Assembly: GCA_945861245.1 (NCBI GenBank)
Contig: CAMAUE010000020.1
Span: 1-52,336, forward strand
Origin: Singulisphaera sp. GP187
GTDB taxonomy: Bacteria > Planctomycetota > Planctomycetia > Gemmatales > Gemmataceae
DNA length: 52,336 nt
Direction: 5' to 3'
The number at the start of each line of letters is the position of its first letter. Position 1 is the stretch's first letter. The position numbers were made by a program, and so were the translations under genes. Shown here piece after piece: positions 44,945 to 52,336 of the stretch. Below the pieces are notes generated by a model, which worked only from the letters and a program-made list of their open reading frames with translations, was not told the DNA's origin and made no database searches.

Positions 44945-45010
44945 TGACAGGTGGGGCCAGGCTTTCCAGCCTGGCCAGGCCGTGATAATCCTGGCCCCAC
45001 GGACCTGTCA
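44945..45010. repeat. nested hairpin element
   Basis: Outer arms TGACAGGT (44945-44952) and ACCTGTCA (45003-45010) enclose GGGGCCAGG and CCTGGCCCC plus an inner GCCAGGC/GCCTGGC hairpin. The remaining parts of the gap 44756-45211 hold a terminator and the 45138 promoter; no gene is seen. Confidence 0.7.
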
Positions 45011-45137
45011 ACTCGGCCTTTTCGCACCACTAGCCCGCAGTGACACAACTCACTCAATAGCCAATCAAATTGAATTCGCTCGCCAAGGATTAAGTAATGC
45101 GTTGCCAAACCGGAAGAGCTAGAAAAAGTAAAATCTA

Positions 45138-45165
45138 TTGACCCGATTGTCGAACAGGATATAGT
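45138..45165 (+). promoter_or_regulatory. sigma-70-like promoter of the metal-export locus
   Basis: TTGACC (45138-45143) and TATAGT (45160-45165) match the consensus boxes in five of six bases each and are 16 bp apart. The GTG start of the Cys-rich protein lies 46 nt downstream. This is among the best promoter matches in the window. No metal-regulator operator with strong dyad symmetry is obvious. Confidence 0.6.
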
Positions 45166-45211
45166 GGTATTATACAGCCGGTTTGGCGTGCAATTGATGG
45201 GGTGAATCCGC

Positions 45212-45700
45212 GTGTATCGATCTGGTCTACGTCTGGTTTCTCTGCTGAGCGTGGTCGTGTATCTCTTCGCAAACACGCAGGCGAGCTTTGCGTTGGATTA
45301 TTGGATTCGCACTGTTTTAACGACCTACACCCAAAGTGCTGAGTCCGCGCCGACGGAAGAAACGAAGCCAAAACCAAAGAAATGCAAGCATTGCACGACG
45401 GAAGAAAATTCTGAAGAAAATCCTGAAGAAAGCGTTCCATGCCCTTCACCTTGCGCGCCCAGGGGCCCATCGAAACCCTGTAATGAACCATTATGCCCGT
45501 GTTGTCCAAACGATTACGACCCGATGCATTGCCCTTGCCCAGGCGGTTGTGCCCTTTGCAGCGTGGCGAAAGCGCCGTGCTTGACACCCATTGACTTGAA
45601 CCTGCATCAATCGAATTGCTTGAGTGAATGTCTCGTCATTCGCTCTGTCCAATACTGTTCTTGGAAATGCGGTGGTCTTGATCGACCGCCTCGCATCTAG
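45212..45700 (+). CDS. cysteine-rich secreted protein of a metal-export locus
   Basis: A 162-residue protein starting at GTG 45212, with a hydrophobic signal (LVSLLSVVVYLFANTQASFA). The mature part holds 17 cysteines (residues 58, 61, 77, 81, 90, 95, 97, 98, 107, 109, 113, 116, 123, 136, 140, 149, 153) in CxxC, CxCC and CxC spacings, with many Pro, Glu and Lys residues. I know no family for it. Its place ahead of the efflux adaptor and pump and behind a clear promoter suggests an exported metal-binding or metal-sensing protein. The C-terminal part (SECLVIRSVQYCSWKCGG) has no known motif. Confidence 0.6.
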   Translation: MYRSGLRLVSLLSVVVYLFANTQASFALDYWIRTVLTTYTQSAESAPTEETKPKPKKCKHCTTEENSEENPEESVPCPSPCAPRGPSKPCNEPLCPCCPNDYDPMHCPCPGGCALCSVAKAPCLTPIDLNLHQSNCLSECLVIRSVQYCSWKCGGLDRPPRI

Positions 45701-45919
45701 TCTCGTGGACCTCCGCGGTTCTCGTGGGGTCTCAATCTCTTCGTATTTTGATTGGCAGCGCACCGAAGCTAAACGCTCTAATGGCGTTCAAGCGTTCCGC
45801 GTGGTACGACCACGACCGTATTCGTTCGTCGGTCACGATAGCCGCGATACGTTTCATACGTGCATTACGCGCTCCGTCACACGAATTCGCGGCTTCGAGC
45901 AGCTTTGAAGGAGATCATG

Positions 45920-47617
45920 ATGAACGAGCAAAATAATATCAGCACTCTTGAGCCGCTTGCGAAAGCAAAACCCAATCCTGCCACGGCCACGGCACTGGTG
46001 ATCCCGTCGCCGCAGCGTGAGTCATGGTTGGCCTGGTCGATGCGGGCGGGGCCCACGTTGCTCGTGTTGGTTCTCTTGGGCGGCTTCGCCTACGTCGGTC
46101 ATCAAACGGAATGGAAGATGCCGAAGTTCGCCAGCCTCTTCGGCCCGCGCAATTCGGTGAAGGACGATTGGTGCGCCAAGCATAGCGTACCGGACTCCAT
46201 CTGCATTGAGTGCAAGGAATCGCTCCTGCCGCTGCCGAAATCGTCGTGGTGCCGCGTTCATGGCGTACACAACTGCCCCTTTGAACGCCCGGATATCGTG
46301 CAGATACAATCCACACCGACAGTCGCAAAAGAAGATCTCGACCGTGCCAAGCGTGCTCTCGAATTGAAGGACCGCAAGGAGAACGCGAAGAACTGCAAAC
46401 AGCACCTTCGGCGCATTCAGTTTGCTTCGGAAGACATGCTCAAGAAGATGGGCATCGCGTATTACTGGCCCGTTTCCCGTGAACCGATTTACGAGACCAT
46501 CTCGGCCAGCGGCGAAATCGTTGCCGCGCAGCCGCTCATCGCCCCGGTGTCCGTGCCCGTGGCTGGCCGAGTTGCGTTGGTCACGGACAAGGGTACGATC
46601 GGAACGCAGGTCAAACACGGCGACGTGCTGGCGCTGCTCGATGCCGTCGAGGTCGGCAAAGCCAAGACGGAACTTCTTCAGGCATACGCTCAAGCCGAAT
46701 TGCGCAAAAAGACCGTCGATCTTCTTGCCCCGCTTGACAAACAAGGAGTGATTCCGCAGGCCCGATTGATGGAAGCGAATCTGGCGCTGCGCGAGGCGAA
46801 CATTCGATTGCTAGGAGCGCAACAGGCACTCCACAACATGGGACTGCCAATTCAGGTTGATGAAAGCAAGAACCTTCCGGTCGAGGAGCTGGCCAAGCGC
46901 ATTCTCTTCTTTGGAATCCCAACGGAAATCGCAGCGACGCTGAATGGGAAGACCGCGACGGCGAATCTGATGCCGGTCATCGCCTCGCGCGACGGAACGG
47001 TGACAGCCGCCAAAGTGACGCTCGGCGAGATGGCCGATGCCGGCAAACCGCTCTTTGTCGTCTCCGACACGAGCCAAATGTGGCTGATGCTCAAAGTGCG
47101 GATCGAGGACGTTGAATATCTGCGCGTGCGCGACACCAAGACGGGCTTCCCCGGCCAAACGGTCCAGTTCCGACCGGACGGAAGCAGGAAGGCTGTCGAA
47201 GGAAAGCTAGTCTGGAAAAGCACCGATGTGGACGACAAGACGCGGACGGTGCAATTCCGTGCGGAGCTTCCCAATGCCGACGGCTCGCTCCTCGCGAACA
47301 TGTTCGGAACGGGTCAGATCGTGATACGGGCGGAAGCTCGGCAAGGGCCGGCGGATGCCGCGGAGAATGATGCGATCGTCATCCCGACGGAGGCGATTCA
47401 CTGGGAAGGCGATTGCCACATCGTGTTCGTACGCGACAAGAACTTTCTTGAGCCGAACGGACTGAAGGTCTTTCAAGTTCGTACGGTTCGCACGGGCGTG
47501 ATCAACGGGCCGTACACGGAGATACTCGCCGGCGTTTTGCCGGGAGAGATCATCGCCACAAAGAACAGTGGCAGCCTGCGGGCGGAGCTTCTCAAAAACA
47601 ATCTGGGGGCTGGTTGA
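45920..47617 (+). CDS. RND efflux periplasmic adaptor (membrane-fusion protein), CusB/CzcB-type
   Basis: A 565-residue protein. A transmembrane anchor (residues 46-60) is followed by an unusual Cys/His module: WCAKHSVPDSICIEC (84-98) and WCRVHGVHNC (110-119). The usual adaptor parts follow: a barrel-sandwich hybrid (PVAGRVALVTDKGTIGTQVK, SRDGTVTAAKVTLGEMADAG), a helical hairpin (LLQAYAQAELRKKTVDLLAP) and a beta-barrel (VEGKLVWKSTDVDDKTRTVQ), ending in a membrane-proximal part (VRTGVINGPYTEILAGVLPG). It links the pump at 48047 to an outer-membrane channel. Starts at 45917 and 45920 are both possible; AAGGAG lies six bases before 45920. The N-terminal module recurs in the lipoprotein at 51237. 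Confidence 0.88.
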   Translation: MNEQNNISTLEPLAKAKPNPATATALVIPSPQRESWLAWSMRAGPTLLVLVLLGGFAYVGHQTEWKMPKFASLFGPRNSVKDDWCAKHSVPDSICIECKESLLPLPKSSWCRVHGVHNCPFERPDIVQIQSTPTVAKEDLDRAKRALELKDRKENAKNCKQHLRRIQFASEDMLKKMGIAYYWPVSREPIYETISASGEIVAAQPLIAPVSVPVAGRVALVTDKGTIGTQVKHGDVLALLDAVEVGKAKTELLQAYAQAELRKKTVDLLAPLDKQGVIPQARLMEANLALREANIRLLGAQQALHNMGLPIQVDESKNLPVEELAKRILFFGIPTEIAATLNGKTATANLMPVIASRDGTVTAAKVTLGEMADAGKPLFVVSDTSQMWLMLKVRIEDVEYLRVRDTKTGFPGQTVQFRPDGSRKAVEGKLVWKSTDVDDKTRTVQFRAELPNADGSLLANMFGTGQIVIRAEARQGPADAAENDAIVIPTEAIHWEGDCHIVFVRDKNFLEPNGLKVFQVRTVRTGVINGPYTEILAGVLPGEIIATKNSGSLRAELLKNNLGAG

Positions 47618-47706
47618 GGGTGCGGACATTAACAGCCCGGTCGGGCTGAATTCGAGAGTTCAAGTGCAAGAGCTGTCGAGAGTCGAGCAACCGTAAGAAG
47701 GCACGA

Positions 47707-47943
47707 ATGTTTCAATTTGAGAAACTGGCGGTCTGGAAAAAGGCCATCGCCTTCGCGGACCAAGTTTCCTCGATGTCACGCTTTATCGAAATCGGCTACG
47801 GATCGCGCATGCAAGTGGTCCCACTTGCCCAAGTGGCACGGCAGCAGTCTTTTCTGCACGACGACCAGCCGAATTCTCTACGGACGGCCGCCGGAGAATT
47901 GGCACGAATGATGAGCGGACTGAAAAGCAGTCTGGACAATTGA
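47707..47943 (+). pseudogene. S23-type four-helix-bundle gene with an internal deletion
   Basis: The 78-residue frame begins like intact four-helix-bundle (S23/IVS) proteins, MFQFEKLAVWKKAIAFADQV then SSMSR, and then jumps to FIEIGYGSRMQVVPLAQVAR, normally about 40 residues later, and ends LARMMSGLKSSLDN. The middle part with helix 2 and the loop is missing, so the usual four-helix fold cannot form; intact members are about 115-130 residues. The deletion keeps the reading frame, so a short protein may still be made. It sits between the adaptor and pump genes and is flanked by GTCGAGAG-type repeats, suggesting that the gene came with the repeats. Confidence 0.7.
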
Positions 47944-47947
47944 TAGA

Positions 47948-48045
47948 GTCGAGAGTCCAGAGCCAGGCTTCAATCTGCTCTGCACTTTCGACTCCGAGGC
48001 TTTCCGGCTCTGACTCTGGACTTTCAATTAATCTGGACTCTCGAC
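47948..48045. repeat. inverted repeat ending next to the pump start codon
   Basis: GTCGAGAGTCCAGA (47948-47961) and TCTGGACTCTCGAC (48032-48045) are perfect reverse complements; inner GGCTCTGACTCTGGAC-type segments add partial pairing. The right arm ends one base before ATG 48047, so the ribosome site of the pump gene lies inside the element. Related units (GTCGAGA) occur at 47675-47688 and 51605-51668. Confidence 0.75.
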
Positions 48046-48046
48046 A

Positions 48047-51000
48047 ATGCTCAACTGGATCATCGATCTCTCGCTGAAACACCGCTTCGTCGTCATTGCC
48101 ATATCGCTGGCATTGGCGGTCTGGGGCGGCGTTTCCATGCGCTATCTTGATATCGACGCCTTCCCCGACACGACACCGGTGCAGGTGCAGATCAACACCG
48201 TGGCGCCGGCGCTCGGGCCGGAAGAAATCGAGCAGCAGATTACGTTCCCGGTCGAACAGGTCATCGGCGGATTGCCGCGTTTGCAATCGCTTCGCTCGGT
48301 ATCGAAGTTCGGTCTATCGCAGGTCGTCGTGACCTTCGAAGACGACACCAACATCTACTTTGCGCACCAGCTCATCGAACAACGGCTGCGCACGGCCGAG
48401 TTCCCCAGAGGCGTTGATCGCCCGAAGCTCGGGCCAATTGCGACCGGTCTCGGCGAAGTCTTCCATTATGTGGTCACTGGCCAGGGCAATGACATTACCG
48501 AGCTACGCACGATCCATGATTGGATCATCAAGCCAAAACTGAAGTATGTCAAAGGCGCGGCCGAGATCAACAGCTGGGGCGGCTTCGAGAAGCAGTATCA
48601 GGTACGCATCGATCCGATTCGCCTCGAAAGCCGACGGATGACGTTCGACGAAGTCGTTGATGCCCTACAAAAAAACAATCACAACGTCGGCGGTGCGAAC
48701 GTCATCGTCGACAATCGCATGGCACTCGTGCGAGGCGTCGGCCGCACGGAAAATGTCGAGCAGATCAAGAACATCGTCATCACGTCTAAAGACGGGGACC
48801 CGATCAAGATCAGCGATGTTGCCGATGTCCAGATCGGCCACGAGATCCGCCGCGGCGCAGTGACGGCGAACGGCAAAGGCGAAGTAGTCCTGGGCCTGGG
48901 CTTCATGCTCATGGGCGAGAACAGCCATCAAGTCACCTGGTCGATGAAGAACAAGCTGGAGGACATCAAGACCACGCTGCCGGCCAACGTGAAGGTCGAG
49001 CCCGTCTACGACCGCACCGAACTCGTCGATTTTGTCATCGACACGGTTCGCAAGAATCTGTTCGAGGCGGGCTTCCTCGTTGTTGCTGTGTTGTTCCTGT
49101 TTCTCGGCAACCTGCGTGCGGCGGCAATCGTCGCTCTCGCCATTCCGCTCTCGATGCTCTTTGCATTCAGCGGCATGTTGCGTTTCGGAATTGCCGCGAG
49201 CCTGTTGAGCCTGGGCGCAATCGACTTCGGCATGATCGTCGATAGCTCGGTCGTGATGATCGAGAACTGCGTCCGCCATGTAGCTCACGGCGATCTGAAA
49301 AAGAAAACCTTCCTTGAGATGATCCGGGACGCGGCTGTCGAGGTCCGCAAGCCAACGCTCTTCGGTGAGCTCATCATCATGATCGTCTATCTGCCGATCC
49401 TCACGCTTGAAGGGATCGAAGGAAAACTCTTTCGTCCAATGGCGCTCACGGTGATCTGTGCTCTGGTCGGCTCGATGATTTTCTCAATGACGTTGATGCC
49501 GGTCCTGGCAAGTCTGCTACTGCCCAAGAAGATCGAGGAACGCGAGCCGCTGCTCATGCGCATCGCTCATGCGATACACAATCCAATCCTTGATTTCTCG
49601 ATGAAGCACAAAACCGCGGTGATCGCCATCGCACTGATGATCCTGGTCGTTGCGTTTGGTTTGATCGCGCCGAACCTGGGCTCGGAGTTCGTGCCTACGC
49701 TCTCCGAAGGCGCGATGACGATCAATATCGTTCGGCTTGCGGATACGCCCATCGAACGCTCCGTCGAAGAGAATACGAACCTTGAAAAGATTATCCTGCA
49801 AGCGTTCCCCGATGAAGTGAAGCATATCTGGAGTCGCATCGGCACGGCAGAGATCGCAACGGACCCGATGGGCGTCGAATTGACCGACGTGTTCATCAGC
49901 CTGAAGCCGCGAAACCAGTGGAAGAAAGCAACGACGCAAGCGAAGCTGACGGAACTGATCCAGAAGGAGATTCGTCCATTCATCGGGCCTCGCTTCGCGT
50001 TCTCGCAACCGATCAAACTGCGTATGGACGAAATGATTTCCGGCGTGCGCGCGGACCTGGCCGTCAAGCTGTTCGGCGACGACATCAAGAAACTGCAAGC
50101 AACGGCCGGCAAGATCGAGGAGGTCTTGAAGTCCATCAACGGCAACGCAGACGTGGCAGTCGAACCACTCACCGGCCTTCCGCTCCTGCAAGTAAAGATC
50201 AAGCAGGACGAGATTGCCCGATACGGCGTTCCCGCCAAGGCCGTCCTCGATCTTGTGGAATCCCTGGGCAGCAATCGCGTCAGCGAAATCGTCGAAGGTC
50301 AGTTTCGCTTCCCGCTCGTGATTCGGTTGCCCGAACAATATCGAGGAACGGTCAAGGACAGCGGCGACGCCAAAAAGCTCATTGAAGAAATCCCCGTCAT
50401 CACCGCCGACGGCAAGCGATTGACGTTGTCGCAATTGGCCTCGGTGGACGTCCTACAAGATACGCCCTCCACCATCACGCGCGAGTGGGGCCAGCGGCGC
50501 ATCAGCGTTAGTTGTAACGTGCTTGGCCGTGATCTCGGCAGCTTCGTCGCGGAAGCACAAACCAAGCTGAAAGAGGTCGCATTGCCATCGCCGCGGTATC
50601 ACATTGAACTCGGCGGACAGTGGGAGCATTACATCAGCGCCCGCAATCGATTCTTCTTCGTGATACCGATCACGCTCTTGTTGATCGCCATTCTGCTCTA
50701 CATCACCTATGGCAATTTCGTCGACATGATCCGCGTCGGCGTCGGCGTGCCGTTCGGCGTTGTCGGCGGAATCTTCGCGCTGTGGATTCGCGATATGCCG
50801 CTCTCGATCTCCGCGATCATCGGCTTCATCGCGATGTCCGGCGTCGCCGTGCTCGATGACATGATCCTCGTCTCCTACATCCGCCAGCTACGGCGCAAGG
50901 GGCTGGCGCTCGACGAAGCCGTGCGACAGGCGGCAGTGACGCGCTTGCGGCCAGTGCTGATGACGACGCTCGTGGCAAGCTTCGGCTTTGTGCCGATGGC

Positions 51001-51214
51001 GTTCAGCACCGGTATGGGGGCGGAAGTTCAGCGGCCCCTGGCGACAGTCGTTATCGGCGGCGTCATCAGTGCCATGGTGATGTCGCTGTTTGTGGTTCGC
51101 GTTTTGTACCTCGTGTTCCAATCGCCCGTGGACGAAGAGCAAAAGAGTGAAGCCGCCGTTGCGACGGAATCGCAGACGGCGATCGAAAAGGTTCCCATTT
51201 CATCACACGATTAG
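48047..51214 (+). CDS. heavy-metal RND efflux pump, CzcA/CusA family
   Basis: A 1055-residue inner-membrane pump with 12 transmembrane segments and two large periplasmic loops. Helix 4 reads AIDFGMIVDSSVVMIEN with D393, D399 and E406, the acidic set of CzcA-type (Zn/Co/Cd) pumps; copper/silver CusA has AIAIGAMVD there instead. Cytoplasmic proton motive force therefore probably drives export of divalent cations. Periplasmic parts such as FPDTTPVQVQINT and FRFPLVIRLPEQYRG are typical. The adaptor lies upstream, but no outer-membrane channel gene is in the window. There is no Shine-Dalgarno sequence: the right arm of a hairpin (47948-48045) lies directly before ATG 48047. Confidence 0.92.
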   Translation: MLNWIIDLSLKHRFVVIAISLALAVWGGVSMRYLDIDAFPDTTPVQVQINTVAPALGPEEIEQQITFPVEQVIGGLPRLQSLRSVSKFGLSQVVVTFEDDTNIYFAHQLIEQRLRTAEFPRGVDRPKLGPIATGLGEVFHYVVTGQGNDITELRTIHDWIIKPKLKYVKGAAEINSWGGFEKQYQVRIDPIRLESRRMTFDEVVDALQKNNHNVGGANVIVDNRMALVRGVGRTENVEQIKNIVITSKDGDPIKISDVADVQIGHEIRRGAVTANGKGEVVLGLGFMLMGENSHQVTWSMKNKLEDIKTTLPANVKVEPVYDRTELVDFVIDTVRKNLFEAGFLVVAVLFLFLGNLRAAAIVALAIPLSMLFAFSGMLRFGIAASLLSLGAIDFGMIVDSSVVMIENCVRHVAHGDLKKKTFLEMIRDAAVEVRKPTLFGELIIMIVYLPILTLEGIEGKLFRPMALTVICALVGSMIFSMTLMPVLASLLLPKKIEEREPLLMRIAHAIHNPILDFSMKHKTAVIAIALMILVVAFGLIAPNLGSEFVPTLSEGAMTINIVRLADTPIERSVEENTNLEKIILQAFPDEVKHIWSRIGTAEIATDPMGVELTDVFISLKPRNQWKKATTQAKLTELIQKEIRPFIGPRFAFSQPIKLRMDEMISGVRADLAVKLFGDDIKKLQATAGKIEEVLKSINGNADVAVEPLTGLPLLQVKIKQDEIARYGVPAKAVLDLVESLGSNRVSEIVEGQFRFPLVIRLPEQYRGTVKDSGDAKKLIEEIPVITADGKRLTLSQLASVDVLQDTPSTITREWGQRRISVSCNVLGRDLGSFVAEAQTKLKEVALPSPRYHIELGGQWEHYISARNRFFFVIPITLLLIAILLYITYGNFVDMIRVGVGVPFGVVGGIFALWIRDMPLSISAIIGFIAMSGVAVLDDMILVSYIRQLRRKGLALDEAVRQAAVTRLRPVLMTTLVASFGFVPMAFSTGMGAEVQRPLATVVIGGVISAMVMSLFVVRVLYLVFQSPVDEEQKSEAAVATESQTAIEKVPISSHD

Positions 51215-51236
51215 GCGTATGCCTAGGAGGAGCAAC

Positions 51237-51605
51237 ATGTTTTCGCGATTGTTCGGCGGTTTGATGATCTCAGGCGTCCTGGTCTTGGCCTTTTCCAGCG
51301 TCGGCTGCAACCAGCCGGCCCAAAAAACAGATGACACGAAAAAGGACATTCCAAAGGGTGGCCCTCACGACGGCTGGTGGTGCCAAGAGCATGGTGTTCC
51401 TGAGGAAATATGCAGCTTGTGTTTGCCTCCGTCCGAAGTGAAAAAACGGTTCAAGGATACCGGCGACTGGTGCAAGATCCACGAACGCGCGCAATCACAG
51501 TGCTTCCAGTGCGATCCCTCGAAGTACAAGAAGTTCGAGGACATGCACGTGGCCAAGATGGGCCACAAGCCGGAGCGTCCTCCGGAAGACGAGTTCAAGA
51601 AGTAG
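51237..51605 (+). CDS. Cys/His-rich lipoprotein of the metal-export locus
   Basis: A 122-residue lipoprotein: signal with lipobox SSVGC (Cys24 the lipidated residue). The mature part repeats a Cys/His unit: WCQEHGVPEEICSLC (48-62) and WCKIHERAQSQCFQC (78-92), i.e. W-C-x2-H-x6-C-x2-C twice. The first unit matches the adaptor's WCAKHSVPDSICIEC, so both proteins probably bind the same metal. Each unit could bind one ion through three Cys and one His, a zinc-ribbon-like pattern. A perfect AGGAGG precedes ATG 51237 by six bases. It follows the pump by 22 bp and is likely co-transcribed. No known family comes to mind. Confidence 0.75.
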   Translation: MFSRLFGGLMISGVLVLAFSSVGCNQPAQKTDDTKKDIPKGGPHDGWWCQEHGVPEEICSLCLPPSEVKKRFKDTGDWCKIHERAQSQCFQCDPSKYKKFEDMHVAKMGHKPERPPEDEFKK

Positions 51606-51668
51606 TCGAGAGCCGAGAGTTGAGAGTTGAGAGTTCATGCTTTTGGCACTCAACTCTCAACTCTCGAC
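51605..51668. repeat. hairpin built of 7-bp units
   Basis: Left arm GAGAGCC plus three GAGAGTT units (51608-51635); right arm two CAACTCT units and CGACTTT (51651-51671), so the arms pair. Outer bases GTCGAGAG and CTCTCGAC match the element at 47948-48045. It starts at the last base of the lipoprotein's stop codon and precedes the HMA gene. Confidence 0.8.
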
Positions 51669-51706
51669 TTTGGTGAGGTTCATTACCCTTTGCATGGAGG
51701 TGGAAA

Positions 51707-52051
51707 ATGTTGAAGGTTTTCAGCGGAGTTGTTTTCTGCGTAGCGATGGCGCTCGTTGTGGGCGGCGAATTGCACGGCCAAAATCCAGGCAATCCGCCGG
51801 CCTACACGGTCATCACGCTCGAAAAAATGCACTGCGACGGCTGCGCGAAGCGGATCGCCGGCAAGCTCTACGAAGTGCCCGGCGTCGAAAAGATCCAGGT
51901 GGATGTCGAAAAGAAGCTGATGTGGGTGCATCCCAAGGCCGGCGTGCAGCTGTCGCCGCGCGGCCTTTGGGAAGCCGTTGAAAGGGGCAACGATCGTACA
52001 ACCAAGCTCCACGGACCGTCTGGCGTCTTCACATCGAAGCCGCAGAAATAA
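51707..52051 (+). CDS. secreted HMA (heavy-metal-associated) domain protein
   Basis: A 114-residue protein with a signal peptide (MLKVFSGVVFCVAMALVVGG) and one HMA domain: metal motif MHCDGC (residues 41-46, Cys43 and Cys46) followed by a beta-alpha-beta pattern (IAGKLYEVPGVEKIQVDVEK). HMA domains bind Cu(I), Zn or Cd and hand metal to pumps; an exported copy could scavenge metal in the periplasm for the CzcA-type pump. GGAGG lies before ATG 51707. The hairpin 51605-51668 separates it from the lipoprotein gene. The C-terminus is short and polar (GPSGVFTSKPQK). Confidence 0.85.
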   Translation: MLKVFSGVVFCVAMALVVGGELHGQNPGNPPAYTVITLEKMHCDGCAKRIAGKLYEVPGVEKIQVDVEKKLMWVHPKAGVQLSPRGLWEAVERGNDRTTKLHGPSGVFTSKPQK

Positions 52052-52336
52052 CCCGTTGTGATGGAATTCGGAGAGTATGGACGGCTCTCCGGTCCCTTCT
52101 GTCGCTCGCACCCGAAGCGTGATGCCAAAGAAGGGAATTATTCCCCGGTTCTGCACAAGTCGGGCGTGGCGAAAGTAGTTAATTCGTCACACTGCTGTCC
52201 GGCTAACGGTTTTAGATTTTGACGCAAGTTATGCTACAACAATGACCTAGGTTCGGTTATGGCTGTTTTCGATTTCAACTCGGTCGTACATTGGAGTCAT
52301 TCTTTCCGCCTCAACGTCTGGCGTGGGATGACCTAT
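52052..52336. other. 3' gap to window end
   Basis: The last 285 bp hold a weak stem CGGAGAG/CTCTCCG (52069-52091) that may terminate the HMA transcript. From ATG 52259 an open frame (MAVFDFNSVVHWSHSF and on) runs to the window edge, 26 codons; it is too short to judge. I see no other supported feature. Confidence 0.4.

Noticed and set aside
52259-52336. Start of a gene at the right edge
   Set aside because: Only 26 codons are visible, without a ribosome site or a recognisable sequence; mentioned in the gap entry but not called as a gene.

Overview
The window looks like a chromosomal segment of a planctomycete, probably Gemmatales-like. The evidence is a set of gene families that are hallmarks of that phylum: PSCyt/DUF1549/DUF1553 cytochrome-like proteins, DUF1501 and DUF1552 twin-arginine exported proteins, DUF1592/DUF1588/DUF1585 proteins, PSCyt1-WD40 fusions, PPC-domain and HEAT-repeat secreted proteins. 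Coding DNA is GC-rich, Shine-Dalgarno sites are often weak, and many gene borders carry long inverted repeats.

Layout. Positions 1-750 look like the decayed end of an integrated element: a partial gene, a frameshifted remnant, clustered TGACACC repeats and a bidirectional terminator. They abut the 5' half of a tRNA-Met gene (753-791, minus) broken at its anticodon loop. From 923 to 5798 come an RmlD-like reductase, a secreted metallophosphoesterase, two small conserved proteins, a STAS anti-sigma-antagonist-like protein bracketed by two long hairpins, and QueC (queuosine pathway). From 6025 to 19910 there are two PSCyt/DUF systems. System A is DUF1549/1553 (6025) plus DUF1501 (10138). System B is on the minus strand: DUF1549/1553 (17421-19910), PSCyt1-WD40 (14916) and PPC protein (12777). 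A dead Rpn-family gene lies at 11817-12749. From 20675 to 31132 lie a fused E1 alpha/beta 2-oxoacid dehydrogenase and its E2, two short-chain dehydrogenase/epimerase proteins, a tandem cyclase-family protein, an MFS transporter and a DUF255 thioredoxin-fold protein. From 31315 to 40591 lie a 1368-residue HEAT protein and system C (DUF1592/1588/1585 at 35774, DUF1552 at 39200). From 40616 to 43689 are an epimerase, a lipoyl-less acyltransferase and a secreted beta-propeller. From 44174 to 52051 a secreted Gly/Met-rich protein is followed by a heavy-metal export locus: Cys-rich secreted protein, membrane-fusion adaptor, CzcA-type RND pump, Cys/His-rich lipoprotein and a secreted HMA metallochaperone-like protein.

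Main observations. (1) All three PSCyt/DUF systems are interrupted at the same relative place, directly after the cytochrome-like gene, by foreign or decayed genes: a twice-frameshifted polymorphic-toxin C-terminus with immunity-like genes (8707-10117), a nuclease-like gene with a stop-interrupted tail (16596-17420), and an HNH nuclease with an in-frame amber plus an immunity-like fragment (38155-39140). (2) Intergenic hairpins with 20-34 bp arms recur across the window. A second class has arms built of 7-bp tandem units, and one such hairpin sits in frame inside the E2 linker. (3) The two metal-export proteins share an apparently uncharacterised duplicated WC-x2-H/VP/C-x2-C module beside a 17-Cys secreted protein. 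(4) Three enzymes lack standard catalytic residues. One is a tandem cyclase whose two halves have lost complementary parts of the HxGTHxDxPxH motif.

Everything was read by eye from sequence. Family names are from memory of motifs, not from searches.
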